From Candidatus Villigracilis proximus (GTDB taxonomy: Bacteria > Chloroflexota > Anaerolineae > Anaerolineales > Villigracilaceae): a stretch of 49,407 nt of DNA. The translations under genes were made by a program, and so were the position numbers. The stretch spans positions 1-49,407 of the forward strand of contig JADKBB010000064.1 of the NCBI GenBank assembly GCA_016715195.1, in the 5' to 3' direction. Below are positions 33,026 through 41,878 of the stretch, one piece after another (position 1 is the first letter of the stretch; each line of letters opens with the position of its first letter). Under the pieces are notes generated by a model, which was given only the letters and a program-made list of their open reading frames with translations, made no database searches and was not told the origin of the DNA.

Positions 33026-33552
33026 GCGGTAACTCCTTGCGGGGTATGGCTAAAACGCCAGATTGAAATTGTCCACAAAAGGCCAAGGCCACCCAGCGCA
33101 GATGCGAGTACCATCCAAACATAAGGCGGAATAAAATTTTGCAGAATATTGAATAGCACGGTTGTTGTTTCTGTCAGAGCTTTCATCGAGTTGACCACAA
33201 ATAGAAAATAGCCGATGGACGCGGTGACCCATTCCACGGGTGCGGAGAAAAATGCGAACAGGTATGGCGCAGTCAACCAGCCCAGCAGCCCTACGCCGCT
33301 TATCAACAGCACGAACATGCCCCAGAGTCTGCGGCGGCGTTCTGCGATCTTTTGCGCGGCAAGCCGTTGTTGAAACCGCAGGGTAAACCCAGCCGCAGGT
33401 GCAGCCACAGGTGCAGAGCGCAGCGCCAGACCTGTCTCGGTGAGGGCGGTGCAGATTGTGCAAGTCCGCAGGTGCAGATCAAGCTCACGCTTTTCAACGG
33501 GGGTTAGATTTTTATCGTTCAATAGCCATTCTTCAAAAGGCTGGTGATTCAT
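33022..33552 (-). CDS. Zinc-binding anti-sigma factor
   Basis: A 176-residue protein with an N-terminal zf-HC2/ZAS domain (EWLLNDKNLTP... LDLHLRTCTIC, i.e. HxxxCxxC), then a basic linker and about three membrane helices. It overlaps the sigma gene by 20 bases, so the pair is translationally coupled. Such proteins hold an ECF sigma factor at the membrane until proteolysis or a redox change releases it. The ATG at 33552 has AAGGAGAACCT upstream; the frame continues to 33645 but without a supported start. Confidence 0.85.
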   Translation of the reverse strand: MNHQPFEEWLLNDKNLTPVEKRELDLHLRTCTICTALTETGLALRSAPVAAPAAGFTLRFQQRLAAQKIAERRRRLWGMFVLLISGVGLLGWLTAPYLFAFFSAPVEWVTASIGYFLFVVNSMKALTETTTVLFNILQNFIPPYVWMVLASALGGLGLLWTISIWRFSHTPQGVTA

Positions 33553-34135
33553 AGGTTCTCCTTTCGGTATCGGCACGGTTTTCTTCCTCTTGCCATAATC
33601 CTGCCAGTTCTTTGCGTGAACGATGCAGGCGGCTCTTGACCGCACTGACTGTCAACCGCAGCGACTCGGCAATTTCTGCTTCTGAATAGTCGTACCAATA
33701 TCTCATGATGATCGCAGCGCGATCGGTATCGTCCAAGTCCTTAAGGAGAGCATGAATTCGGGCGCGCATCTGCCCTTTGACAGTTTCAGCTTCGGGGTCG
33801 GGTGAATCGGGGTCGGGCAATTCAAACGTGTTGCCCTCGTCATCCTCCGCATCCATTGAAAACATCGAGAATTTTCGGCGCCGAAGTCTGTCTATGCAAT
33901 AGTGTGCCGCAATAGACAGCAGCCAGGTTGCAAAAGGCCGTTTCTGGTCATAGCGGTGCAAGTGTTGGAATGCGCGTAAAAACGTCTCCTGCGCGGCATC
34001 TTCTGCCAGATCAGGCTCGCCCAACATGCGATAACACAAGTTGAAAACAGGGGTTTGATAGGTTTCAACGAGTTTGGTAAATGCCTCGTCGCTGCCTTGC
34101 CGGGCTTGTAGTACCCAGCTTTGTTCTTCGTTCAC
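33533..34135 (-). CDS. ECF-family RNA polymerase sigma factor
   Basis: A 200-residue ECF sigma factor: region 2 (DEAFTKLVETYQTPVFNLCYRMLG, DLAEDAAQETFLRAFQHLHRY, FATWLLSIAAHYCIDRLRRRK), an acidic linker rich in Asp/Glu, and region 4 (LDDTDRAAIIMRYWYDYSEAEIAESLRLTVSAVKSRLHRSRKEL). It is first in the operon sigma - anti-sigma - bactofilin-like protein. It differs from the sigma factor at 21176, which is paired with a protein lacking a zinc motif and with PrsW. Confidence 0.93.
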   Translation of the reverse strand: MNEEQSWVLQARQGSDEAFTKLVETYQTPVFNLCYRMLGEPDLAEDAAQETFLRAFQHLHRYDQKRPFATWLLSIAAHYCIDRLRRRKFSMFSMDAEDDEGNTFELPDPDSPDPEAETVKGQMRARIHALLKDLDDTDRAAIIMRYWYDYSEAEIAESLRLTVSAVKSRLHRSRKELAGLWQEEENRADTERRTYESPAF

Positions 34136-34232
34136 GCGTGCTCCTTAATCGGACTATCTACCTACTTTTACGCAGGACAGAGCGGAAGGTTGCACCCTAT
34201 GGAGTTGACCAGCTTGCTGGTCGGTTTCATAT

Positions 34233-35417
34233 CTAATGGACGTGCCCCCCTCCGCTTCCTTCGGGACCGAGAACCTGCTCCCATTTCCCAAGCGACTCAG
34301 CTCTTTGGGCAAAAAGAATGGCGATGACCGTTGTCAGCGGTACAGCCGCAATTAACCCGAGCGAGCCGACCAGCGTCCGCACCACTTCTTCTGCGATAAA
34401 TGCAAAATTGATCAGATAGCCGAAATCTCCGCGTGCGAGTGAAAACAACAAAAGCATGGGAAGTGAAGCGCCTGCGTAAGCCAGCACCAACGTGTTGACC
34501 GTGGCCGCCACATGATCCTGTCCGATCCGCATGGCTGAGTTATATAGATCACGAAAGCCAAAATTTGGATTGGCATGAAAAAGCTCAAACACAGCCGAGG
34601 CTTGTGTAGTGACAAGGTCATCCAGCACGCCCAGCGCGCCAATGATCATGCCGCCCAGCAAAAGTCCGCGCAGGTTAATGGGCGTTTCCATGGCTTGCAT
34701 TAGGAACATTACATTTTCATCGCCAGTGCCGTTTAACTTTGTGAGCACCACGAACAAGGCCGAGAGCGCGCCAGTCAGAAGCAAAACAAAGATCATGCTG
34801 ATGACCGCCGCGTGCGTTTTCAAAGTCCAGCCGTAGGTCAGGTAGAGAGTCACGCCGAGCAGGATGATCGAGCCGATAATGCTCACCCGCAGCGGATCTT
34901 CGCCGATCAGAATATGCGGAATGATGTAATCAATAATGACATATAAACTGAATGCCATGCTCAACAGCGCGCCGACACCTTTCCAACGGCTGATGAAAAT
35001 GATGGCCGCTGCAAAAATAATGGTCAACCATAAGATCGGTGTCGTGCGGATAAAGTCTACAAAATAGGCGTTGACCACGTTCTCAGGCGTCTTGCTGATG
35101 GAGATCATCACTTTGTTGCCAACCGCAAGATCGTATTCATCAGAACGTATCTGACGTTTGCCGTAATCAATTTCCATCACGATCCCGGCGTATTCGCCTT
35201 CGAGAATATTTACGCGCGCCACTTGATATTTTTGCATGTGACCGCCCATGTCAATTTCGCCTTCTTCGATGATCTGGGTCACTTCGGCGCGGACGGTATC
35301 TGAACCAAGCGTTGAAAATCCATCGCCGGGTAATTCAACCTGATTGAAATAAGGGAATGCAAAAAAGGCGGCAATCGCCGCCAAAATAAGAATGATCTGC
35401 CATTTGAATTGTTTCAT
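34233..35417 (-). CDS. YibE/F family membrane protein
   Basis: A 394-residue protein of the YibE/F family. One N-terminal membrane segment precedes a soluble domain of about 100 residues (VRAEVTQIIEEGEIDMG, YAGIVMEIDYG), then about six or seven helices. The core motif LLGGMIIGALGVLDDLVTTQASAVFEL and the NTLVLAYAGASLPMLLLF stretch are typical. The family is thought to be a membrane transport component, but the substrate is not known. It ends in a His/Gly-rich tail. It is not obviously linked to its neighbours, apart from sharing their strand. Confidence 0.88.
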   Translation of the reverse strand: MKQFKWQIILILAAIAAFFAFPYFNQVELPGDGFSTLGSDTVRAEVTQIIEEGEIDMGGHMQKYQVARVNILEGEYAGIVMEIDYGKRQIRSDEYDLAVGNKVMISISKTPENVVNAYFVDFIRTTPILWLTIIFAAAIIFISRWKGVGALLSMAFSLYVIIDYIIPHILIGEDPLRVSIIGSIILLGVTLYLTYGWTLKTHAAVISMIFVLLLTGALSALFVVLTKLNGTGDENVMFLMQAMETPINLRGLLLGGMIIGALGVLDDLVTTQASAVFELFHANPNFGFRDLYNSAMRIGQDHVAATVNTLVLAYAGASLPMLLLFSLARGDFGYLINFAFIAEEVVRTLVGSLGLIAAVPLTTVIAILFAQRAESLGKWEQVLGPEGSGGGHVH

Positions 35418-35446
35418 TAACTACACCGTTTATCCTGATTCTAACT

Positions 35447-36213
35447 TTACGACCCCTGATTTTTTGGTATCTGCGATTCTTCTATCAATTCCGTGGGCGT
35501 CGCTGCTCCGCAGCTTGGGCAAACAAATTTGTGCTCTGCCGGAGTGTAGGAGCGTGAACAAAATGGACAGGCGACCGGCATGGGTTCCTTGGGCACTTCG
35601 CACAACATCACGGGTCACTTCACGTGTTTCCACACGTGTTGTGCCCTGCCGCTGCCAATGAATATGTTTCCACCTCCCACTCCGCTATTATTTGAAGAAG
35701 AGGAACTGGAAGAGGATTTCTTTCCCATGGCGCCAGCGGCCCCAAATAACGCTCCTCCAGCATTACTGCTTTTTGCAGACGGTTTTGAGGAGGAAGACTT
35801 GGATGAAGATTTACTTTTCGATGAAGAGCTTGATCCGCCCTTCGAATTGCCCAGTACAACGAACAAAACCGCCACGATCACAACTGCGGCAAGTGTCACG
35901 AACACAATAATGGCCGTCAGACGCAAGGCGCGTGGAATGTTGTATAGCTCGTATCCATAACTAAATAAAAAGACTCCGCCTACATAAAATGGAGACAGGA
36001 TCGCCACTAAAACAGTACCGATATTTTCCGCCAATTTTCCTTCGAACCAGGTTTGATAGGCTATAAAAATGATCAACGCCAAAGTAGCCAGCGCAATTAA
36101 TCCGCCGGGGATAAGAATGTGCAGCGGTTTGCCGGGTTTGTCATCATCGTGATCGTAGTCAACGACTTCAGGGTTGCGGAAACCTGCCGCGCGCGGTATT
36201 CAGATTGAGGCAT
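35447..36213 (-). CDS. Membrane protein with C-terminal zinc ribbon, several frame breaks
   Basis: Joined across frame breaks, the minus strand encodes an acidic N-terminus (NPEVVDYDHDDDKPGK), three membrane helices, a long Ser/Lys low-complexity linker, VETREVTRDVV and a zinc ribbon (CPFC...CPSCGAATP, 35480-35550). The ATG at 36213 has AAGGAG. Frame changes are needed near 36183-36200, 35627-35642 and 35590-35605; the last two compensate. Only the middle piece (36082-35615) is one open frame. The most likely explanation is sequencing indels. The zinc ribbon and membrane region suggest a small regulator or chaperone-like protein, but no function is assigned. Confidence 0.65.
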
Positions 36214-36251
36214 GGGATTCTCCTTAATAAAAATAAATTTACCGATAAATC

Positions 36252-37628
36252 CTACTGATCCAGATCGCGCGCAATGGATTCCATCTGTGCCAGGATCGCG
36301 GGTACTTGTCCGCTGGGCACGTTGACGCGGTACATGTGGGTGAATCCATCGCCGATCATTACTTTTACTTTACGCCACGAAGCCAGTTGAGGTTGTATCT
36401 CACCTTGCGGTAGGAGTTGGATGGCCTGCGCCCATTGGGGGTGAGTCTTCTCATAGTCGCCGAGCAGTTCAACGGTCGAAGTGCGAATCGGGAAGAGGTG
36501 AGTTGCTTCCACCCAGCGCGCATCCTGTTCACTGTCTAACAGCCAGCGAATAAATAACCATGATGCGAGTTGGTCATTGTCTGTGGAATTTAAGATTACA
36601 TATGAAGAACCGTAAATTAACAGGGTGTCTTCATTTTCACCGGGGAAGGAGATCACTTTCCATTGATCTGTGTTCTTGGCGCTTGCCATGGCGCGGGCAA
36701 TATCGGGCAGGTCTTCCAGACTGGCGGTGACGAGCATGGCTTCGCGATTTGCAAACGCGTTAAAAGGCTCGTCGTTTGCGGTTTGCCAGGCACAGCCAGT
36801 TTCAGAAAGTTCGCGCAAAAATTTGAAGGCCGCAATATTGTTTGGGGTCAGGAAACGATAATCACTGCCATCCAGAACGCCGCCTTCAAATGCCAGCAGC
36901 CATGCATACGCGGTCATGGGTTCGGTGTCCACCAGCCAGCCGCCCATAAAATCATTTTGAGCCGAGTCATCTTTTAACATGGCTTGTTGTGCGCGGCAGG
37001 CCTGCTGTTTGAAATCTTCGGGCGCATCAGGCGCAGAATCAAAACCCAATTCACCGGCCCATGTCTCATTCCAAAGTAAAAATCGCGCCGTGCGTTGCGC
37101 GGGGACTGCGACGCGTGCCACCCCGGTTGAATCCTGATTCCAAAATACAAAAGGAATATCGCTTGAGTTGATTCCGTACAATGGATCTTCTGTATAGGGT
37201 GTCAGGTCAGTCACAACGCCTTCTGCGTTCCACTCCAATGCGTGTTCCGGCAGCGCGATCACCAGATCAGGTTTCTCTGCTGTTGGCAGCGACGCGCTGA
37301 CGCTTTCATATAAGTTCGTGAAATTAACCTGACTTTCCATTTTTACTTTAATGCCCCATTCATTTTCAGAATTAAATTCCTCGACGAAAGTATTCAGCAA
37401 TCCCAATTCGACGCCATACCACGGCGCCCAGACTGTGATCTCCAACCCATCCAACGCTTCCTGCTTAACGTCCAATCTGGTTTGCGCTGCGACGGTTGAT
37501 TCTGGCCTCGGCGTTTTTTCGCTTTCCTGTGTAGCGGTTGTTGCTGATTCACCGGCAGGTGTGACCGGTGTGCCGCACGCGGTAATGAGCATGGATATGA
37601 TAAAGAGGATCGAAAGTAAATTTTTCAT
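36252..37628 (-). CDS. ABC transporter substrate-binding lipoprotein (extracellular solute-binding family 1)
   Basis: A 458-residue lipoprotein. MKNLLSILFIISMLITAC is a signal peptide ending in a lipobox, and the mature protein (about 380 residues of the SBP family 1 fold) starts with a Thr/Ser-rich linker. GLEITVWAPWYGVELGLLNTFVEEFN and KPDLVIALPEHALEW are typical of sugar-binding proteins. No permease or ATPase gene is adjacent, so the transporter partner is elsewhere or it is an orphan receptor. The ATG at 37628 fits the signal peptide better than the 37652 start. Confidence 0.85.
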   Translation of the reverse strand: MKNLLSILFIISMLITACGTPVTPAGESATTATQESEKTPRPESTVAAQTRLDVKQEALDGLEITVWAPWYGVELGLLNTFVEEFNSENEWGIKVKMESQVNFTNLYESVSASLPTAEKPDLVIALPEHALEWNAEGVVTDLTPYTEDPLYGINSSDIPFVFWNQDSTGVARVAVPAQRTARFLLWNETWAGELGFDSAPDAPEDFKQQACRAQQAMLKDDSAQNDFMGGWLVDTEPMTAYAWLLAFEGGVLDGSDYRFLTPNNIAAFKFLRELSETGCAWQTANDEPFNAFANREAMLVTASLEDLPDIARAMASAKNTDQWKVISFPGENEDTLLIYGSSYVILNSTDNDQLASWLFIRWLLDSEQDARWVEATHLFPIRTSTVELLGDYEKTHPQWAQAIQLLPQGEIQPQLASWRKVKVMIGDGFTHMYRVNVPSGQVPAILAQMESIARDLDQ

Positions 37629-37638
37629 TGTGCCTAAT

Positions 37639-37667
37639 TTTATACCAAACATCCCGATACAAGTCAG
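37639..37667 (-). promoter_or_regulatory. Predicted promoter of the solute-binding lipoprotein gene
   Basis: On the minus strand CTGACT and TATAAA are 17 bases apart. The -10 box lies 10 bases before the ATG at 37628, so the leader is very short. Confidence 0.45.
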
Positions 37668-37704
37668 TTGCCTAAGCTTGATCGGGATTGCTTGAATTGT
37701 GAAT

Positions 37705-38887
37705 TTATTGCGCGAGGGTCATAAATGGAACGGGCATGAAAACCAGAAGGAAGACGAGGATCATGAAGAAGGCCAGTCCACGGCGGGTGGGGTCGAGTGT
37801 TGTGATCTGATCAAGCGGTTCGGCATTGACTCGTCCGAGCCAGAATAATAGCGCGGCCCAGATCCACCATCCGCTCCAGAAAGCTCCCATTACGATCAAA
37901 AGCCCAACGATAAAGGGGAAGGCCTTTTTGGCTTTGTCGCCAAACAACGCGTAGATCACATGTCCGCCATCCAGTGTGCCAAGCGGAATGAGATTGAGCG
38001 CCGTGACCAAAATCCCTGCCCAGCCTGCAAACGCCACCGGATGAATGAATACATCCAATCCGCCAAATGGGACGGGACGGCCTGTGAAGAAATATTGCAG
38101 CCAGTATAAAATTCCCTGCGGTTCAACGGGAGAGGGAAGCAGTTGCCCAAAGTAACAAACTTTGCAAACAAATAAAACAGAGAGTTTCCTTCAAGTGAAA
38201 ATGCCGTTGGGCCGAAAGTGCAATGGCTGCACAGGTGGAAAGTGACAATCCAAAAAAGAGCACCGGAATTGCCACGACCAGCCCTGCAATCGGACCGGTT
38301 ACGCCGATATCGAATAACACTCGTTTGTTCTTTGGCGTGCCGCGCATGATGATCGCTGCGCCCATCGTCCCAAGCGGACTAAAAGGGAAGGGAATGAAAT
38401 AGGGCAGTGTGGCGGGAGTCTTGTGATGGCGGCTCATGAAATAGTGACCCAGCTCATGCGATAACAAAATGCCCATCAAGCTCACTGCAAAAGGCCAGCC
38501 TGTCAAAATATGCTTGAACATATACAGGATCGCCTGCGCTGCGTTATTGCATAATTCAACCGGAGTGTTTACCCCTGCGAGCATCACGCTGAATACCGTC
38601 AATACGAAAAGGATAATGTTCGTGTTGATATTATCTTTTTTGGGTTCAGGCGGCTTGGGCGCAAGATAGATCACCTGACGGTCTTCTTCGATTCTGAAGA
38701 GGGGGATGACTCCGTATGGGATGAGCAGATCAGCTAACAGGTCATAGAGCGAAGCGGAGTCTTCATCCACTAATTGGCCGCGATAACGGACGAAGTATCC
38801 CTTGTTGGGGTCCATGCTGGTCACATCTTCAATGCGGAAGACGCGGGCCACAAGTGTATTTAAGATTTCAATTTCGGGGATGGACAT
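37705..38887 (-). CDS. Site-2 protease (M50) family protein, broken by frameshifts
   Basis: Two open frames (38887-38123 and 38058-37705) carry the halves of one protease. The first half has a cytoplasmic N-terminal domain, membrane helices and HELGHYFMSRHHK with the zinc-binding HExxH; the second half has NLIPLGTLDGGHVIYALFG with the third zinc ligand Asp. In between, coherent pieces (VQPLHFRPNGIF, LEGNSLFYLFAKFVTLG, QLLPSPVEPQGILYWL) are in different frames, requiring three single-base changes near 38232, 38194 and 38146. If these are sequencing errors the gene is intact; otherwise it is decaying. AAGGAG precedes the ATG. Confidence 0.8.
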
Positions 38888-38895
38888 TATTCTCC

Positions 38896-38922
38896 TTAAA
38901 AAGACTTCGGAAGTCTTTTTTA
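38896..38922 (-). terminator. Terminator after the tRNA-Sec gene
   Basis: AAAAAGACTTC G GAAGTCTTTTT, a perfect 11-base palindrome ending in T-runs. It lies between tRNA-Sec and the site-2 protease gene on the minus strand and its 3' end abuts the AAGGAG of the protease. Confidence 0.75.
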
Positions 38923-38970
38923 CGACTCAATGCCGTGCATTCTGAAAAGACTTCCGAAGCATGTACCAGG

Positions 38971-39064
38971 CGGGAGTGGATGGGAGTCGAACCCACCGCG
39001 GCTCGCAACGCGACCCGCCACAGGTGTTGAAGACCAGGAGACCCACCGGGACCTAACCACTCCC
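38971..39064 (-). tRNA. selC: tRNA-Sec (anticodon UCA)
   Basis: A 94-base tRNA with the odd features of selenocysteine tRNA: an 8-base acceptor stem (GGGAGTGG / CCACTCCC), a 6-base D stem, anticodon loop CTTCAAC (anticodon TCA, reading UGA) and a long variable arm (GCGGGTCGC / GCGAGCCGC, one mismatch). The T arm has GGTTCGACTCC. One U-U mismatch lies in the anticodon stem. The CCA end is not encoded. Its presence implies that the organism makes selenoproteins, although selA, selB and selD are not in the window. Confidence 0.9.
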
Positions 39065-39110
39065 GTTTGCAAGGATACCCGAGAGAAGATGGATGCGCAA
39101 GTGAGTGAAT

Positions 39111-39473
39111 TTATATTTGATAATTTTCGAGGAAGGGTGGCATGGGAACTGAGTTGGGTGCGAATATGAAAAATGAGGCGATCACGATCACCATGCATAC
39201 CACGCACATGAAAACAAATCCCCCGATCATGATTCCGATCCATGCCATTGGGCGGCCTGAATGATTATGCCTGCGGATTCTATTCAATGAAATAAATCCG
39301 AATAGCAGCGCAAGCAAACCAAGCAATAGACTTGCCGGGAAACAAAGAATTCCTGTGAATGGAATGGGAAGCAAGCCGGTGCAAAATGAGATGAGTGTCA
39401 AGATCCCAAAGAGCAGGCTTAAAATGGATTGAGTATTAATTGGAGGTGTATTAATTTCTTCGCCCGGATTCAT
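39111..39473 (-). CDS. DUF4190-like small membrane protein
   Basis: A 120-residue protein with two or three membrane helices. A short polar N-terminus is followed by SILSLLFGILTLISFC, LLGLLALLFGFISLNRIRRHNHSGRPMAWIGIMIGG and a final hydrophobic segment. The Gly-rich LLLGLLALLFGFISLNRIRR motif with a following Gly-Arg-x-Met-Ala resembles the DUF4190 domain (function unknown). It is a lone gene between two tRNA genes. Confidence 0.65.
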   Translation of the reverse strand: MNPGEEINTPPINTQSILSLLFGILTLISFCTGLLPIPFTGILCFPASLLLGLLALLFGFISLNRIRRHNHSGRPMAWIGIMIGGFVFMCVVCMVIVIASFFIFAPNSVPMPPFLENYQI

Positions 39474-39589
39474 AAATGCGTGCTATCCATTGTCTTTTGT
39501 AATAATAAATTTTCCACCGTGTTTTCTGCGCGCTTCGCGGTCAGCGTCTTAACTCTTATTCTTACTTAAATGTACGGTAGAGAAATAAT

Positions 39590-39622
39590 AATAAAAATAA
39601 AACCGTCCCATGAAAGGACGGT
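39590..39622 (-). terminator. Terminator of the tRNA-Pro transcript
   Basis: On the minus strand AACCGTCC and GGACGGTT form a stem followed by TTATTTTTATT. It lies 13 bases beyond the tRNA-Pro 3' end. Confidence 0.8.
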
Positions 39623-39633
39623 TCTATTGTGCT

Positions 39634-39709
<76 letters not shown>

Positions 39710-39797
39710 ATTGAGCGAACCGGATTATAGCCGTGTTTCACCATTCTGGCAAATCGAATTTTATGCTGCCGGTTCTCACAATGCCGGTTTTATTTAT

Positions 39798-39805
39798 GCT
39801 AAAAT
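39798..39805 (+). promoter_or_regulatory. Predicted extended -10 box of the bifunctional nuclease gene
   Basis: TGCTAAAAT, an extended -10, lies about 20 bases before the ATG at 39826, with a TTGGAG ribosome-binding site between them. Confidence 0.5.
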
Positions 39806-39825
39806 AGATATATTGGAGTTGACCC

Positions 39826-40395
39826 ATGTCAGATATGATTGAAGTAATTATTGATAGTATCCGTGTTCATCTAATGACGCCGCAGCGCGTTGTCGTGCTT
39901 AAGCAGGTTACGACAGAACGTTACCTTACCATTTGGGTCGGGCCTTATGAAGCAGAAGCGATCACTGTCGCTTTGCAGGAAGTTGAGATGGCCCGTCCGC
40001 TCACTCACGCCCTGCTTAAAAATATTTTTAGCGCATTTAACGCACGTATTACCCGGGTGGAGATCATTCGTTTGCAGGATGATGTCTTCTTTGGGAATAT
40101 CGTCGCCGAGGCAGATGGCCGTGAAGTGATCATCGACTCGCGCCCGTCGGATGCGATCGCAATTGCAGTCCGAGCGCATGTGCCGATCTTTGTCCATGAG
40201 AGTGTGATGGAAACAGCAGGTATGATGCCCGATCAGGATATGCCGGATACAACAACCGCTGCCCCCGCCAAAAAAGCGCCGCCAGTTCCATTGACTGATG
40301 AAGGAAACGACAGACTGTCTGTTTTTAAGGACTTCATAGACAAACTCGATATTGATAACCCCGACAAAGATAAACCCGAATCGCCCTTAACCTGA
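39826..40395 (+). CDS. Bifunctional nuclease (BFN/DUF151) family protein
   Basis: A 189-residue protein with an N-terminal DUF151 domain (about residues 1-135): RYLTIWVGPYEAEAITVAL, VEIIRLQDDVFFGNIV and IDSRPSDAIAIAVRAHVPIFV are characteristic. Plant and bacterial members have reported DNase/RNase activity. A low-complexity tail follows. It lies directly upstream of dnaB with 15 bases between, in a likely operon with replication genes. Confidence 0.88.
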   Translation: MSDMIEVIIDSIRVHLMTPQRVVVLKQVTTERYLTIWVGPYEAEAITVALQEVEMARPLTHALLKNIFSAFNARITRVEIIRLQDDVFFGNIVAEADGREVIIDSRPSDAIAIAVRAHVPIFVHESVMETAGMMPDQDMPDTTTAAPAKKAPPVPLTDEGNDRLSVFKDFIDKLDIDNPDKDKPESPLT

Positions 40396-40410
40396 AATTG
40401 ATACAATTCA

Positions 40411-41811
40411 ATGACTGATTATTTCCCCGAACCACCCCCGTATGGGGAGGATAATTCTGCCGCCCCTGCCAGCCCAGCGCCAACGCTAGTACCGCATAGC
40501 CGAGAAGCTGAGGAAGCCGTTGTAGGGGCGGTATTGATTAATCCCGAAGCCTACTATGATGTTGCTCAATTCCTTGATGCGGATGATTTTTATATTCACC
40601 GCAATAAATGGGTTTGGGAGGCATTCGTACGTTTGCACGAGCAGCGTATCCCGGTTGACCTGCTGACCTTATCGGAAGAACTTGATCGCTCCAGTCAACT
40701 GGCAGAGGTGGGTGGGTCTGCTTATTTAACTTCACTGATCAGTCAGGTGCCTTCCTCGCTCAACGCGGAATCGTATGGCCGCATCGTTGAGGGACATTCC
40801 ATTCGGCGCAAGATGATCAACGCCGCGAATAAGATCGCGTCCGTTGCTTATAACGAAGCATCGACAGTGGACGAGGTAATGAATGAAGCGGAGAAGGCTG
40901 TCTTTAACGTCAGCGAGCGCCGCCTCAAACACGATCTGCTGCCGATCTCTGCTGTATTAAGTGATTACTACGACCGGATCGACGACCTTGCCAAACGCCC
41001 GAATGAAATTCATGGTGTGCCGACCGGTTTTATTGACCTTGATAAATTACTGACAGGCTTGCAGCCTTCGGATCTGCTGATCATTGCGGGCCGTCCTGGT
41101 CAGGGTAAGACCGGTTTCATGCTTTCGATCGCCAAGAATGCATCTCTGACTCACAAGAAACATGTTGCCATCTTTTCATTGGAAATGTCAAATGAGCAGG
41201 TGGTTCAGCGTTTGATCGCGCAGGAAACCGGCATCGACTCGCAGCGCCTGCGGAATGGTCAACTGTTGGAGCATGAATGGCCGTTGTTCACGCATGCCAT
41301 TGAAGTTTTTTCAGATACACATATTTATCTGGATGATACGCCTGCCATTACCCCGTTGCAGCTTCGGACCAAGTGCCGCCGTTTGCACATGGAATACGGC
41401 ATTGACCTGATCATCATTGACTATTTGCAGTTGATGGGCGGTGACACTCGCAACGATAACCGCGTGCAGGAAGTTTCACACATCTCACGCAGCTTGAAGG
41501 TGCTGGCGCGTGAACTGAATGTGCCGGTCTTGACGGGTGCGCAGCTATCGCGTGCGGTTGAGCAGCGCACAGACAAACGCCCCGTGCTTTCGGATCTGCG
41601 TGAATCCGGTTCTTTGGAACAGGATGCCGACATCGTGATGTTCATTTATCGTCCCGATCAATATGAAAAGGACTCAGATAGACAGAATATCGCCCAGATC
41701 ATTGTCGCAAAACATCGTAATGGCCCGGTGGGAGAAGTAGATTTGATCTTCCGTGGTGCGTTGGCGAAGTTTGAAAATGCGGCGACAAAAGTATTCAGGC
41801 CGAACGAATAG
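40411..41811 (+). CDS. dnaB: Replicative DNA helicase DnaB
   Basis: A 466-residue hexameric helicase. The N-terminal domain (about 25-130) has AEEAVVGAVLINPEAYYDVA; a linker leads to the RecA-like domain with Walker A GRPGQGKTG near residue 227 (the Gln is unusual; most have Ser-Met), FSLEMSNEQVVQRL, IDLIIIDYLQLMGG (Walker B) and LRESGSLEQDADIVMF. It unwinds DNA ahead of the replisome. The genes following it (DnaD-like and double AAA+) look like its loader partners. Confidence 0.95.
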   Translation: MTDYFPEPPPYGEDNSAAPASPAPTLVPHSREAEEAVVGAVLINPEAYYDVAQFLDADDFYIHRNKWVWEAFVRLHEQRIPVDLLTLSEELDRSSQLAEVGGSAYLTSLISQVPSSLNAESYGRIVEGHSIRRKMINAANKIASVAYNEASTVDEVMNEAEKAVFNVSERRLKHDLLPISAVLSDYYDRIDDLAKRPNEIHGVPTGFIDLDKLLTGLQPSDLLIIAGRPGQGKTGFMLSIAKNASLTHKKHVAIFSLEMSNEQVVQRLIAQETGIDSQRLRNGQLLEHEWPLFTHAIEVFSDTHIYLDDTPAITPLQLRTKCRRLHMEYGIDLIIIDYLQLMGGDTRNDNRVQEVSHISRSLKVLARELNVPVLTGAQLSRAVEQRTDKRPVLSDLRESGSLEQDADIVMFIYRPDQYEKDSDRQNIAQIIVAKHRNGPVGEVDLIFRGALAKFENAATKVFRPNE

Positions 41812-41878
41812 AAGATAAGGATGAATGATGAAGGATAAATAAAGCCTTCGTCCGCTTTCAACTGACATTCAAAAAACT

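Noticed and set aside
35615..35617. In-frame TGA before the zinc ribbon of the membrane protein (minus strand), tempting as a selenocysteine codon because a tRNA-Sec gene is nearby
   Set aside because: The codons next to the TGA do not fit the expected protein, while the segment VETREVTRDVV in another frame does. Two compensating single-base breaks explain it better, and no SECIS-like hairpin was recognised.
35430..35633. Separate small gene on the minus strand
   Set aside because: Its N-terminal part belongs to the zinc-ribbon membrane protein and the rest is out of frame with the zinc ribbon. It is a by-product of the frame breaks.
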